From: Paracoccaceae bacterium
GTDB taxonomy: Bacteria > Pseudomonadota > Alphaproteobacteria > Rhodobacterales > Rhodobacteraceae
Direction: 5' to 3'
NCBI GenBank assembly: GCA_018222665.1
Contig: JAAEZW010000026.1
Span: forward strand, 1 to 13,430
Length of the DNA: 13,430 bases
Position 1 is the first letter of the stretch; each line of letters begins with the position of its first letter. The position numbers and the translations under genes were made by a program. The notes beneath the pieces are model-generated. The model saw nothing but the letters and a program-made list of their open reading frames with translations, had not been told where the DNA came from and made no database searches. Below are positions 6,888 through 13,336 of the stretch, in pieces.

Positions 6888-6899
6888 CAGAGGCTCAAA

Positions 6900-7592
6900 A
6901 TGTCACATTCTCACAAGCCCAGTACGAAGCTTGGTCAAATCATCAATGAAGTTGAGGAATCAATCATAGCCATACTTCTTGGGTTAATGACATTGATTAC
7001 ATTCGTGAACGTCGTATTGCGATATGGATTTAATACAGGGATAATTTGGGGTTTAGAGTCTGTTTCGTTTTTATTTGCTTGGCTTGTGTTATTTGGAGTC
7101 AGCTATGGTTTCAAAGTCCGAGCGCATTTGGGCGTCGATGCATTAATTAATGTAATTTCTAAGAAAAAACGCAAATCAATGGCAATGATCACGGCGTTCG
7201 TGTGTATCCTTTATGCCTTTTTATTACTGAAAGGGTCTTGGGATTATTGGGCCAACTTTGCAAATCTCCCACAAACAACGGGCCGATGGTTTCCGACAGG
7301 CTTTGAAGAAATGAAGCGCACGTCCTATCGCGCATGGTACGAAGTAATCGACGTTCCATTTCCTGAATTTTTACGGTGGATTGAACCCTTGATGAATGAG
7401 GGCGAGCGTTACGAAAAATTGCCGCGTTTTGTGCCCTACGCCATCTTACCGTTTGGTATGGCCCTACTCTTATACCGAATTGTCCAGAATAGCATCGCTA
7501 TATACAGAAACGAGGCGGATAGCATGATTGTCAGCCACGAAGCAGAAGAAGCAGTTGCAGAAGCACAAAAGCTTAATGAAGGATCAAATTAA
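6900..7592 (+). CDS. dctQ: TRAP transporter small membrane subunit DctQ (long form)
   Basis: A 230-aa inner-membrane protein with four predicted helices (about 21-41, 51-71, 93-113, 176-196), the DctQ plan. Family marks are 'FVNVVLRYGFNTGIIWGLE' and 'FKVRAHLGVDAL'. It is longer than the common 160-180 aa form because of a hydrophilic stretch of about 60 residues (114-175, rich in W, R and E) between TM3 and TM4, plus a charged tail; Rhodobacter-type C4-dicarboxylate DctQ proteins are similarly long. It forms the membrane complex with DctM and helps dock DctP. The start at 6900 has GAGG about 6 nt upstream and lies just after the terminator; the more upstream in-frame start at 6867 lies inside the hairpin and is unlikely. 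The stop overlaps the dctM start by one base (TAATG). Confidence 0.92.
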   Translation: MSHSHKPSTKLGQIINEVEESIIAILLGLMTLITFVNVVLRYGFNTGIIWGLESVSFLFAWLVLFGVSYGFKVRAHLGVDALINVISKKKRKSMAMITAFVCILYAFLLLKGSWDYWANFANLPQTTGRWFPTGFEEMKRTSYRAWYEVIDVPFPEFLRWIEPLMNEGERYEKLPRFVPYAILPFGMALLLYRIVQNSIAIYRNEADSMIVSHEAEEAVAEAQKLNEGSN

Positions 7593-8968
7593 TGGAAGTC
7601 ACAATTTTATTTGGTCTTGTGATTGTCTTGCTCCTGATTGGAGTGCCGATCGCAGTATCATTGGGTTTATCGTCAATACTGTTTTTGCTTGTGTTAAGTG
7701 ACACCTCACTTGCATCGATAGCTCAGTCATTTTTTCAGGCGATGGCGGGTCACTACACACTACTTGCGATCCCGTTTTTTATCCTTGCATCGTCTTTTAT
7801 GTCGACTGGCGGCGTTGCACAAAGGATTATCAGATTCTCAATTGCCATAGTCGGACATTTTCCTGGTGGACTGGCAATTGCCGGGGTATTTGCCTGTATG
7901 CTGTTCGCAGCCCTGTCTGGTTCGTCACCTGCAACAGTTGTCGCCATCGGTACGATCGTCATCGCCGGAATGAGACAAGTTGGATATTCCAAAGAATTCG
8001 CCGCAGGCGTCATCGCAAACGCAGGCACATTGGGCATCTTGATCCCACCCTCAATTGTGATGGTCGTTTACGCATCCGCAACTGATGTAAGCGTCGGGCG
8101 AATGTTTTTGGCGGGCGTGATCCCTGGCCTATTAGCTGGTACGATGCTTATGCTGACAATTTATGTCATCGCAAAAATCAAAGGATTGCCGAAGGGCGAT
8201 TGGCTCGGTTGGGGCGAAGTTTATGCATCCGCGAAAGAAGCCATTTGGGGCCTATTATTAATCGTCATTATCCTAGGCGGCATTTATGGGGGCATCTTTA
8301 CGCCAACGGAAGCAGCAGCAGTTGCATCGATTTACGCGTTTATCATTGCGGTCTTTGTTTATCGCGATATGGGACCGCTTGCAGCCAAAGGTGATAAACC
8401 AAAGGAATCGCTGCTGCAAAACCCGTTGGCGATCATTACCGCATTTTTCCATAAAGATACCCGTGACACGCTCTTTGAAGCTGGCAAACTTACTATCACG
8501 TTGATGTTCATCATCGCAAACGCATTGATACTAAAGCACGTTTTAACTGACGAGCAGATCCCTCAACAAATTGCCAGCGCAATGTTATCAGCTGGGTTTG
8601 GACCCATCATGTTCCTGATTATTGTGAACGTAATTCTGCTGATCGGCGGCCAATTTATGGAACCCTCAGGCCTGATTGTCATCGTTGCGCCACTGGTATT
8701 CCCAATTGCTATCGAACTTGGGATCGACCCCATTCACCTTGGGATTATTATGGTGGTTAACATGGAAATCGGGATGATTACGCCACCTGTTGGATTGAAC
8801 CTGTTCGTAACTTCGGGAGTTGCTGGCATGCCTATGATGTCAGTTGTCCGCGCGGCACTTCCCTTCTTGGCGGTGTTGTTCGTATTCTTGATCCTTGTAA
8901 CTTACGTACCTATTCTCTCAACATTCCTCCCGACGTACTTTATGGGACCTGAGATTATTACGAAATAG
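7592..8968 (+). CDS. dctM: TRAP transporter large permease subunit DctM
   Basis: A 458-aa, very hydrophobic protein with about 12 membrane segments, the Na+-coupled permease of the TRAP transporter. Typical stretches are 'LAIPFFILASSFMSTGG', 'AALSGSSPATVVAIG', 'IANAGTLGILIPPSIVMVVYA', 'IYGGIFTPTEAAAVASIYA', and near the end 'NMEIGMITPPVGLNLFV'. The repeated G-x-x-x-PP-S/V motifs mark the two halves of the scaffold. A loop of about 40 residues around 'KGDKPKESLLQNPL' makes it a little longer than the usual 425-430 aa. The start overlaps the dctQ stop in TAATG, so translation is coupled; AGGA lies 8 nt upstream of the ATG. It is the last gene of the operon and is followed by a hairpin terminator. 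Confidence 0.95.
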   Translation: MEVTILFGLVIVLLLIGVPIAVSLGLSSILFLLVLSDTSLASIAQSFFQAMAGHYTLLAIPFFILASSFMSTGGVAQRIIRFSIAIVGHFPGGLAIAGVFACMLFAALSGSSPATVVAIGTIVIAGMRQVGYSKEFAAGVIANAGTLGILIPPSIVMVVYASATDVSVGRMFLAGVIPGLLAGTMLMLTIYVIAKIKGLPKGDWLGWGEVYASAKEAIWGLLLIVIILGGIYGGIFTPTEAAAVASIYAFIIAVFVYRDMGPLAAKGDKPKESLLQNPLAIITAFFHKDTRDTLFEAGKLTITLMFIIANALILKHVLTDEQIPQQIASAMLSAGFGPIMFLIIVNVILLIGGQFMEPSGLIVIVAPLVFPIAIELGIDPIHLGIIMVVNMEIGMITPPVGLNLFVTSGVAGMPMMSVVRAALPFLAVLFVFLILVTYVPILSTFLPTYFMGPEIITK

Positions 8969-8981
8969 AACATGACTAAAG

Positions 8982-9009
8982 GTTTAGCCTGCAATAGGCT
9001 AAGCTTTTT
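8982..9009 (+). terminator. Intrinsic terminator after dctM
   Basis: TTAGCCT (8984-8990) and AGGCTAA (8996-9002) form a 7-bp stem with a 5-nt loop, extendable by wobble pairs, followed by GC and TTTTT. It lies 14 nt after the dctM stop and closes the dctPQM operon. Confidence 0.8.
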
Positions 9010-9070
9010 GTGCATTTTGCAAATGGCAGAAATTGTGTTACCCTAGCGATGCCAACATTAGGAGAACCAC

Positions 9071-9181
9071 ATGCGTCGCCGTTTTGACGAGAAGCGCATC
9101 ACTGATATCGTGATTTACACGTGCATTTTCGCTGCCGCCTTCTTGATGCTTTATGGTTTTGTAACCGTGTACACAGGGTAA
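9071..9181 (+). CDS. Small single-pass membrane protein, 36 aa, unknown
   Basis: An open frame of 36 codons from ATG to TAA. AGGAG stands at 9060-9064, exactly 6 nt before the ATG, which is among the best ribosome-binding sites in the window. The peptide starts with a basic, charged head (MRRRFDEKR), then one hydrophobic helix (about residues 11-33, 'IVIYTCIFAAAFLMLYGF') and a short tail. By the positive-inside rule the N-terminus would be cytoplasmic. I do not recognise a family. It sits 62 nt after the dctM terminator, so it probably has its own promoter, although none could be defined. It might be a small membrane protein that modulates a transporter or a respiratory complex, but nothing in the sequence shows this. 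Confidence 0.6.
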   Translation: MRRRFDEKRITDIVIYTCIFAAAFLMLYGFVTVYTG

Positions 9182-9258
9182 GCAGATGTACGGGCATCTA
9201 CGGCGCCTGCGACACATCGCACTTTGAGCGCTTAAGCCACATCGCTCACGATTATTAT

Positions 9259-9396
9259 ATGAAGGGTGATGATAAAGACAGTGCAGTTCCTGTAATCTTC
9301 GCAGCAATTATGGCATTTCTGGTGTGTTTTGCATTGGTTTTGTCATATGAAGCCATACACTCAGCCCCAGAGTCGGACATCACCTCCAGCAATTAA
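9259..9396 (+). CDS. Possible small membrane protein, 45 aa
   Basis: A 45-codon frame beginning with a charged head (MKGDDKDSA), then a hydrophobic helix (about residues 10-30, 'PVIFAAIMAFLVCFALVLSY') and a polar acidic tail. Structure and position resemble the 36-aa gene just upstream, but there is no Shine-Dalgarno sequence before the ATG, so translation initiation is doubtful. The frame stays open upstream to 9121, with no credible start there. It could be a real second small membrane protein, or the remnant of a longer gene whose 5' part decayed. No family recognised. Confidence 0.35.
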   Translation: MKGDDKDSAVPVIFAAIMAFLVCFALVLSYEAIHSAPESDITSSN

Positions 9397-9418
9397 TGCT
9401 TTTCGGTTTTGACGCGAC

Positions 9419-9447
9419 TTGACTCAAGCGCCTGTGTTACCAAATAT
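9419..9447 (+). promoter_or_regulatory. Possible sigma-70 promoter of the 83-aa gene
   Basis: TTGACT (9419-9424, five of six consensus bases) is followed after exactly 17 nt by AAATAT (9442-9447, three of six). The strong Shine-Dalgarno GGAGGA at 9467-9472 and the ATG at 9480 follow, leaving a short leader. The -10 box is poor, so this is tentative. Confidence 0.35.
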
Positions 9448-9479
9448 GTCCCACTCAACTCATTACGGAGGATTATATC

Positions 9480-9731
9480 ATGAATATGGACCTTCAAACT
9501 GCGTATGAACGGATCCAAAACAGCAAGTCACCAATCGAAGAGGTTGGTACAATTATTCTCGAGACGGGTGGACAGTGGAACCCAGCTGAGGCCGCTGACC
9601 CATCGAAGCTGTTCACGATACACCTACACCAGATCCAAGGTGTGGGAATAGGTGCTGCGGCGGCACTTGATGATTGGATGCACAAGACGAGAGAATTTCT
9701 TGGCGCAGAGATAGTCTTGGATCGCATTTGA
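9480..9731 (+). CDS. Conserved-looking hypothetical protein, 83 aa
   Basis: An 83-aa soluble protein of unknown function. GGAGGA 7 nt before the ATG makes it very likely translated. It is slightly acidic, has no signal peptide or membrane helix, and shows a helix-rich start (LQTAYERIQNSK), a central 'ILETGGQWNPAEA', then 'FTIHLHQIQGVGIGAAAALDDWM' with a glycine/alanine-rich turn, and a final amphipathic helix. No cysteine or clear catalytic motif is present. It has its own small transcription unit between the end of the TRAP operon and two tRNA genes. I do not recognise the family; the composition is like the surrounding genes. Confidence 0.72.
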   Translation: MNMDLQTAYERIQNSKSPIEEVGTIILETGGQWNPAEAADPSKLFTIHLHQIQGVGIGAAAALDDWMHKTREFLGAEIVLDRI

Positions 9732-9783
9732 GCAAACAATACCGTTGCATCTAATAACAGAACTTGAAAGAACATGCTTAGGC

Positions 9784-9860
9784 GGGCCTGTAGCTCAATT
9801 GGTTAGAGCAGAGCGCTCATAACGCTTTGGTTGGGGGTTCAAGTCCCTCCGGGCCTACCA
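9784..9860 (+). tRNA. tRNA with CAT anticodon, probably tRNA-Ile2 (CAT), else tRNA-Met
   Basis: A full 77-nt cloverleaf with encoded CCA. The acceptor GGGCCTG pairs with CGGGCCT (G1-U72 and U6-G67 wobbles), the D-stem is GCTC/GAGC, the anticodon stem GAGCG/CGCTT carries the loop CTCATAA with anticodon CAT, and the T-arm GGGGG-TTCAAGT-CCCTC is closed. C4-G69 and C5-G68 in the acceptor are the pairs that TilS uses in E. coli to choose tRNA-Ile2 over elongator tRNA-Met, so the isoleucine (AUA, lysidine-modified) reading is preferred. It is not initiator-like, as the anticodon stem lacks the three G-C pairs. Confidence 0.92.
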
Positions 9861-9862
9861 GC

Positions 9863-9939
9863 GGCCTCGTGGCTCAACTGGATAGAGCAGCCCCCTCCTA
9901 AGGGGCAGGTTGCAGGTTCGAACCCTGCCGAGGTCGCCA
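9863..9939 (+). tRNA. tRNA-Arg (CCT)
   Basis: A full 77-nt cloverleaf with encoded CCA. The acceptor GGCCTCG pairs with CGAGGTC (one G-U), discriminator G73, D-stem GCTC/GAGC, anticodon stem GCCCC/GGGGC with loop CTCCTAA giving anticodon CCT (reads AGG), T-arm GCAGG-TTCGAAC-CCTGC. It starts 2 nt after the CAT tRNA, so both are processed from one transcript. Confidence 0.95.
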
Positions 9940-9955
9940 CTTCAAACAAGAAGAT

Positions 9956-9980
9956 GCTGACTTAACTGAGCGTTTTTTTC
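9956..9980 (+). terminator. Weak terminator after the tRNA pair
   Basis: A short imperfect hairpin (GCT at 9956-9958 with AGC at 9969-9971, interrupted by a mismatch) leads into a run of seven T (9973-9979). The stem is poor but the T-run lies 34 nt after the tRNA-Arg end, where a terminator is expected. Confidence 0.35.
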
Positions 9981-10030
9981 TCACACCAAGAATTATTGAA
10001 GTATATTTTTGGTTTTTGAAATCTTCGAAA

Positions 10031-10067
10031 GAACTGCTTTCTTTTAAGAGTTAATAGACACAGTGTC
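10031..10067 (+). repeat. Degenerate 37-bp direct repeat, copy A
   Basis: Begins GAACTG and ends with the odd palindrome GACACAGTGTC. It aligns without gaps to 13195-13231 at 28 of 37 positions. The copy lies between the tRNA pair and the 3' end of the first DMT gene (29 nt beyond its stop codon). Confidence 0.4.
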
Positions 10068-10095
10068 AGTCGCACGATCTCAAATTACTGTAACT

Positions 10096-10965
10096 TCATT
10101 CACCCATCTTTTTCATTTTCCGTTCACGGTAAAGAGAATACAGACCAGTTAAAATAATTAAACTAGCACCCAAAACTGTCCACGTATCTGGGAAAACTCC
10201 CCAAATAATATAGCCATAAACAGATACCCATAAAAGAATGGTGTACTGTAATGGTGACACAACTACCGCATGCGCAATTTGTAATGATCGAATTACCAAA
10301 AATTCGGCCACGCCAGCTGACAAAGCGTAGACTATGAAGATTGTTAGATCCCAGTTCCATGAAACTGATTGCCAAACGAAGGGCTGAAAAAATGAAAAAA
10401 TTCCCACACTGACATACGCAGTATAAAAAGCTGTCGTCATTGGCACATCAGTATCAGCAATTACGCGTGAAATAATTTGCCGAAGGGCAAATAGAAACGC
10501 TGCGCTAATGATAAACAAGTAACCAAAGTTCAGTTCTTGAAAACCAGGCCTGATGATGAGCAACGTTGCCAAAAACCCAATAATCACAGCAAACCAGCGT
10601 CGCATTCCTACGGGCTCATCAAGAAAGAAATGGCTTAAACCGATAACAAAAAGTGGCGCGACGAACGCTATCGATGTTGCATCAGCCAACGGAATGAAAT
10701 TTAAACCCAGCAGAAATATTAATGCTGAACCAGTCGCACACACGCCTCTCAACAGCTGAAGGTTAAGATGGCTTGTTTTCCCAACCCACGACTTGGTGAA
10801 AATCATGAATAAGGTCACTCCTGTGAACAAACCAAGTTGACGAACAAAAACCACTTGTAGAGCAGGGTAATTTTCTAAAAGCACTTTTGCCATGGTGTCA
10901 GCAAAGGCGAAGAGTGCCATCCCAATGGTCATAAGGAGGATCCCCTTGGGATTATTTATCGCCAT
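10096..10965 (-). CDS. DMT-superfamily transporter (EamA domain), first copy
   Basis: A 289-aa inner-membrane protein with about ten hydrophobic helices in two EamA halves. The pattern is that of the drug/metabolite transporter superfamily: 'FVRQLGLFTG' after the second helix, 'LRGVCATGSALIFLLGLNFIPLADA', 'VAPLFVIGLSHFFLDEPVGMRRW', 'LLIIRPG', then the second half with 'ALRQIISRVI' and 'VSPLQYTILLWVSVYGYIIWGVFPD', ending in a basic tail. Such proteins export or import amino acids, nucleosides or other metabolites; the substrate cannot be told. It is closely similar in pattern to the third DMT gene in this window (both carry 'LRG-C', 'PLA', 'RRW', 'LRPG/IRPG'). It starts at an ATG with a weak GAGA about 9 nt upstream and is on the same strand as the second DMT gene, 158 nt downstream of it. 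Confidence 0.9.
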   Translation of the reverse strand: MAINNPKGILLMTIGMALFAFADTMAKVLLENYPALQVVFVRQLGLFTGVTLFMIFTKSWVGKTSHLNLQLLRGVCATGSALIFLLGLNFIPLADATSIAFVAPLFVIGLSHFFLDEPVGMRRWFAVIIGFLATLLIIRPGFQELNFGYLFIISAAFLFALRQIISRVIADTDVPMTTAFYTAYVSVGIFSFFQPFVWQSVSWNWDLTIFIVYALSAGVAEFLVIRSLQIAHAVVVSPLQYTILLWVSVYGYIIWGVFPDTWTVLGASLIILTGLYSLYRERKMKKMGE

Positions 10966-11021
10966 GTCGATGCGTCTCTTAGTTTTTCAGAGCAGCCCCT
11001 GAAGCATTTGAAAATTCAGAA

Positions 11022-11040
11022 ATTGAATGCGCATTTCAAT
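11022..11040. promoter_or_regulatory. Imperfect palindrome upstream of the first DMT gene
   Basis: ATTGAATGC and GCATTTCAAT face each other around a GC/GC centre, a 9-bp dyad with a single extra T on the right. It lies 57-75 nt upstream of the DMT start at 10965, where an operator would be expected. Related GCATT elements recur nearby (11003-11008 and about 11044). The surrounding 158-nt spacer (10966-11123) otherwise shows nothing clear. Confidence 0.25.
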
Positions 11041-11123
11041 CTGTGCATTGATCATTCACTCACAACTAAAACAAAGCAAGTAAAAGCTTTATAACTGGCG
11101 CGCGTTGGAGATTTAGCAGATTG

Positions 11124-12029
11124 TTATCCTGTGCTACGCGCCTTGATATCAAATATGTAAATACCAAAGAAAACAAAGCTGAGTGAGATTAAATGGTAGA
11201 TTTCAAATACTTCTCCGAGTAGTGCGACTGCAAAAAAAGTGCTGATAACGGGAACTAGATTTGCATAAAGGCCAGCCGAATTTGGCCCGATGGTATCGAC
11301 GCCTTTCATGAAAAATACTTGGGACAAAAACGAAGGCACAAAGGCGATGTAGAAAATTATTTTGAGCCCTTCATTGGTTGGATACTGAACTTCAAAAAAG
11401 CTTATCTCAATCAATACCAATGGAATTGTCATAATAAATGCAGCGACAGAAAAATATGCCATCATGACAAGTCCGTCTATTTCTGGTCTACCGCGCAACC
11501 CAACTGCATAACCCGCATAAAAAATACATGCAGTAAACATCAATAGATCACCAGTATTAAAACTGAGTGTTATTAACTCAAAAAAATTCCCTTTGGTTAC
11601 AATTAACACCGCACCCACAAATGCAAACGAAAGGCCAAGCAATTGCAGTCTGGATACTTTCGTAGCCCAAAAGATGAATGAACCTAACAAAATCATCGCA
11701 GGCATCGTACTCTGAATAATTCCAAGATTAAGCGCAGTTGTGTAATGAGCCGACAAATAAAACAAAGCATTAAACATGCTCAATCCAAGACCACCCATTA
11801 ACATCACCCAACCAAGTCTTTCTTTAATGATGGGCCAGCATTGCACCATTTGTCTGAAATATATTAGAGACAGCAAAATCGCGACAATAGCCCAGCGAAT
11901 GAAGATCAGCATCATTGGAGACACTTCTCCTACAGCCAATTTGCTGGCAATAGTGTTGGTACCCCAGCCAAATGCAGCAAGCGCTAACAATATGACTGCC
12001 TTAGAATTTTCTGTAAGTAGGTTTTTCAC
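11124..12029 (-). CDS. DMT-superfamily transporter (EamA domain), second copy
   Basis: A 301-aa inner-membrane protein with about ten helices. Marks are 'ALAAFGWGTNTIASKLAVGEVSPMMLIFIRW' (helix 1 and the EamA 'R-W' after helix 2), 'GLGLSMFNALFYLSAHYTTALNLGIIQSTMPAMI', 'GLSFAFVGAVLIVTKG', and in the second half 'GPNSAGLYANLVPVISTFFAVALLGE'. This is the common RhaT/YdcZ-like EamA layout and a different subgroup from its two DMT neighbours. Substrate unknown. The start codon is GTG at 12029 with no clear Shine-Dalgarno; it is the only workable start that keeps helix 1, as the frame meets a stop five codons further up. It may be transcribed with the first DMT gene and is divergent from the third. 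Confidence 0.88.
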   Translation of the reverse strand: MKNLLTENSKAVILLALAAFGWGTNTIASKLAVGEVSPMMLIFIRWAIVAILLSLIYFRQMVQCWPIIKERLGWVMLMGGLGLSMFNALFYLSAHYTTALNLGIIQSTMPAMILLGSFIFWATKVSRLQLLGLSFAFVGAVLIVTKGNFFELITLSFNTGDLLMFTACIFYAGYAVGLRGRPEIDGLVMMAYFSVAAFIMTIPLVLIEISFFEVQYPTNEGLKIIFYIAFVPSFLSQVFFMKGVDTIGPNSAGLYANLVPVISTFFAVALLGEVFEIYHLISLSFVFFGIYIFDIKARSTG

Positions 12030-12190
12030 CGTAATATTGGGCTCTCATTAAATTCTTAGTAATCGAATAGCACAAAACTGAATGAGCATGCCAACTTAAT
12101 GACAACATACGAGACAACCTTAATATTGGAATACCGCTAGATGTCGCATTCGTGTTAGTTATTTGAAGTGTTTTCTTGCCATATATCAGC

Positions 12191-13159
12191 ATGTTGCAAA
12201 AATTTAGCGAAAATTCATTTCTAATGGGAGCTGCGAGCGCGATCATCGCTGTAATTTGTTTTTCAATAAACGATGTCGCTATCAAATTTTTAAGTGGAAA
12301 TTACGCCCTTCACCAAGTCGTATTATTTAGATCTATAATTGGACTATTTTTTCTTCTGTTTTTCATTCTGCCCTTCTCTGGGGGATGGAAGGCTCTGTCT
12401 ACTCAGAGACTAGGGATTCATTCCTTGCGAGGTTGCTGTGTAGTGTTTGCAAACATGTCATTCTTCCTCGGTCTCGCAGCGCTCCCGTTAGCAGAAGGCG
12501 TTGCAATATTTTTCATTAGTCCAATGGTGATCACCATATTTTCAGTGATCTTTCTAAAAGAAACCGTAGGACCCAGAAGATGGCTGGCAATTATTCTAGG
12601 ATTGATTGGGGTGATAATTATGTTACGACCAGGCACTGAGGCTTTCCAATTTGCTGCAATCCTACCTTTGATGGCTGCTTTTGGTTATGCAACTTTGCAC
12701 ATGTTAACGCGTTACATTGGGCGTACTGAGTCTGCAGCTGCCATGTCATTTTATATCCAAATAACCTTTATTTTTGTATCCATCTTATTTGGGCTCATTT
12801 TAGGCGATGGACGATATTCTGGTGGTTCTGATCCTTCCTTGGAATTCTTATTCCGCGAATGGAGTTGGCCAGTTGTAAATGATTACTACATTCTCGTAGC
12901 CATTGGTGCTGCCAGCGCTTTAGGTGGCTTTTTTATTTCGCAAGCCTACCGGGTAAGTGAAGCCGCGTTTGTTGCCCCTTTTGAGTACATCGCATTACCA
13001 ATGGCAATCGTTTGGGGCATATTGGTATTCGGAGAATGGCCCGATATAGTCTCTTACCTTGGAATGGCTCTTATATTAGGGTCGGGCCTGTATATGATCT
13101 GGAGGGAAACCAAAGCAGTAATGCAACAAGTTCCGGATACACCACGTTATCGTCGTTAA
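12191..13159 (+). CDS. DMT-superfamily transporter (EamA domain), third copy
   Basis: A 322-aa inner-membrane protein with about ten helices in two EamA halves: 'FSINDVAIKFLSGNYALHQVVLFRSIIGLFFLLFF', 'LRGCCVVFANMSFFLGLAALPLAEGVAIFFISPM', 'FLKETVGPRRWLAIILGLIGVIIMLRPG', then 'YATLHMLTRYIG' and 'VAPFEYIALPMAIVWGILVFGEWPD'. It belongs to the same subgroup as the first DMT gene and is longer through an extra hydrophilic loop ('GDGRYSGGSDPSLEFLFREW') in the second half. Substrate unknown. ATG 12191 is chosen; a TTG at 12176 with a GAAG upstream would add five residues, and neither has a strong ribosome-binding site. It is divergent from the second DMT gene across a 161-nt spacer with a GACAAC direct repeat (12101-12106 and 12113-12118). 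Confidence 0.9.
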   Translation: MLQKFSENSFLMGAASAIIAVICFSINDVAIKFLSGNYALHQVVLFRSIIGLFFLLFFILPFSGGWKALSTQRLGIHSLRGCCVVFANMSFFLGLAALPLAEGVAIFFISPMVITIFSVIFLKETVGPRRWLAIILGLIGVIIMLRPGTEAFQFAAILPLMAAFGYATLHMLTRYIGRTESAAAMSFYIQITFIFVSILFGLILGDGRYSGGSDPSLEFLFREWSWPVVNDYYILVAIGAASALGGFFISQAYRVSEAAFVAPFEYIALPMAIVWGILVFGEWPDIVSYLGMALILGSGLYMIWRETKAVMQQVPDTPRYRR

Positions 13160-13194
13160 AATCTATTTCGCTAAAGATAAGTCTCGTTGGTCTA

Positions 13195-13231
13195 GAACTG
13201 TGTTCTTTCACTAGGTTCGAGACACAGTGTC
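13195..13231 (+). repeat. Degenerate 37-bp direct repeat, copy B
   Basis: Matches 10031-10067 without gaps at 28 of 37 positions: identical GAACTG at the left, TTCTTT in the middle and the 11-bp palindrome GACACAGTGTC at the right. Here the palindrome is nested in larger arms GTTCGA (13215-13220) and TCGAAC (13230-13235). It lies 36 nt after the third DMT stop. Confidence 0.4.
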
Positions 13232-13253
13232 GAACTCCCAAATCCCAACGCTC

Positions 13254-13283
13254 AAACACGCAAAAAAGTGTGTGTTTAGTGTG
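13254..13283 (+). terminator. Possible terminator downstream of the third DMT gene
   Basis: AAACACGC (13254-13261) pairs with GTGTGTTT (13270-13277) with one G-T pair around an 8-nt A-rich loop; the following bases are AGTGTG and then TTTTT (13284 on). The stem is AT-rich and the T-run is offset, so this is tentative. The rest of 13160-13336 shows no gene. Confidence 0.3.
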
Positions 13284-13336
13284 TTTTTGAACCTCACACT
13301 CAAGTCTCTAAAGACATATCATCGATGTGCGTCAAC

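Noticed and set aside
6867..6899. Upstream start for dctQ at 6867
   Set aside because: It lies inside the dctP terminator stem; the ATG at 6900 has GAGG at the right distance.
10986..11003. TTCAG...CTGAA inverted repeat before the first DMT gene
   Set aside because: Only 5-bp arms and no T-run on either strand; too weak to call a terminator or operator.
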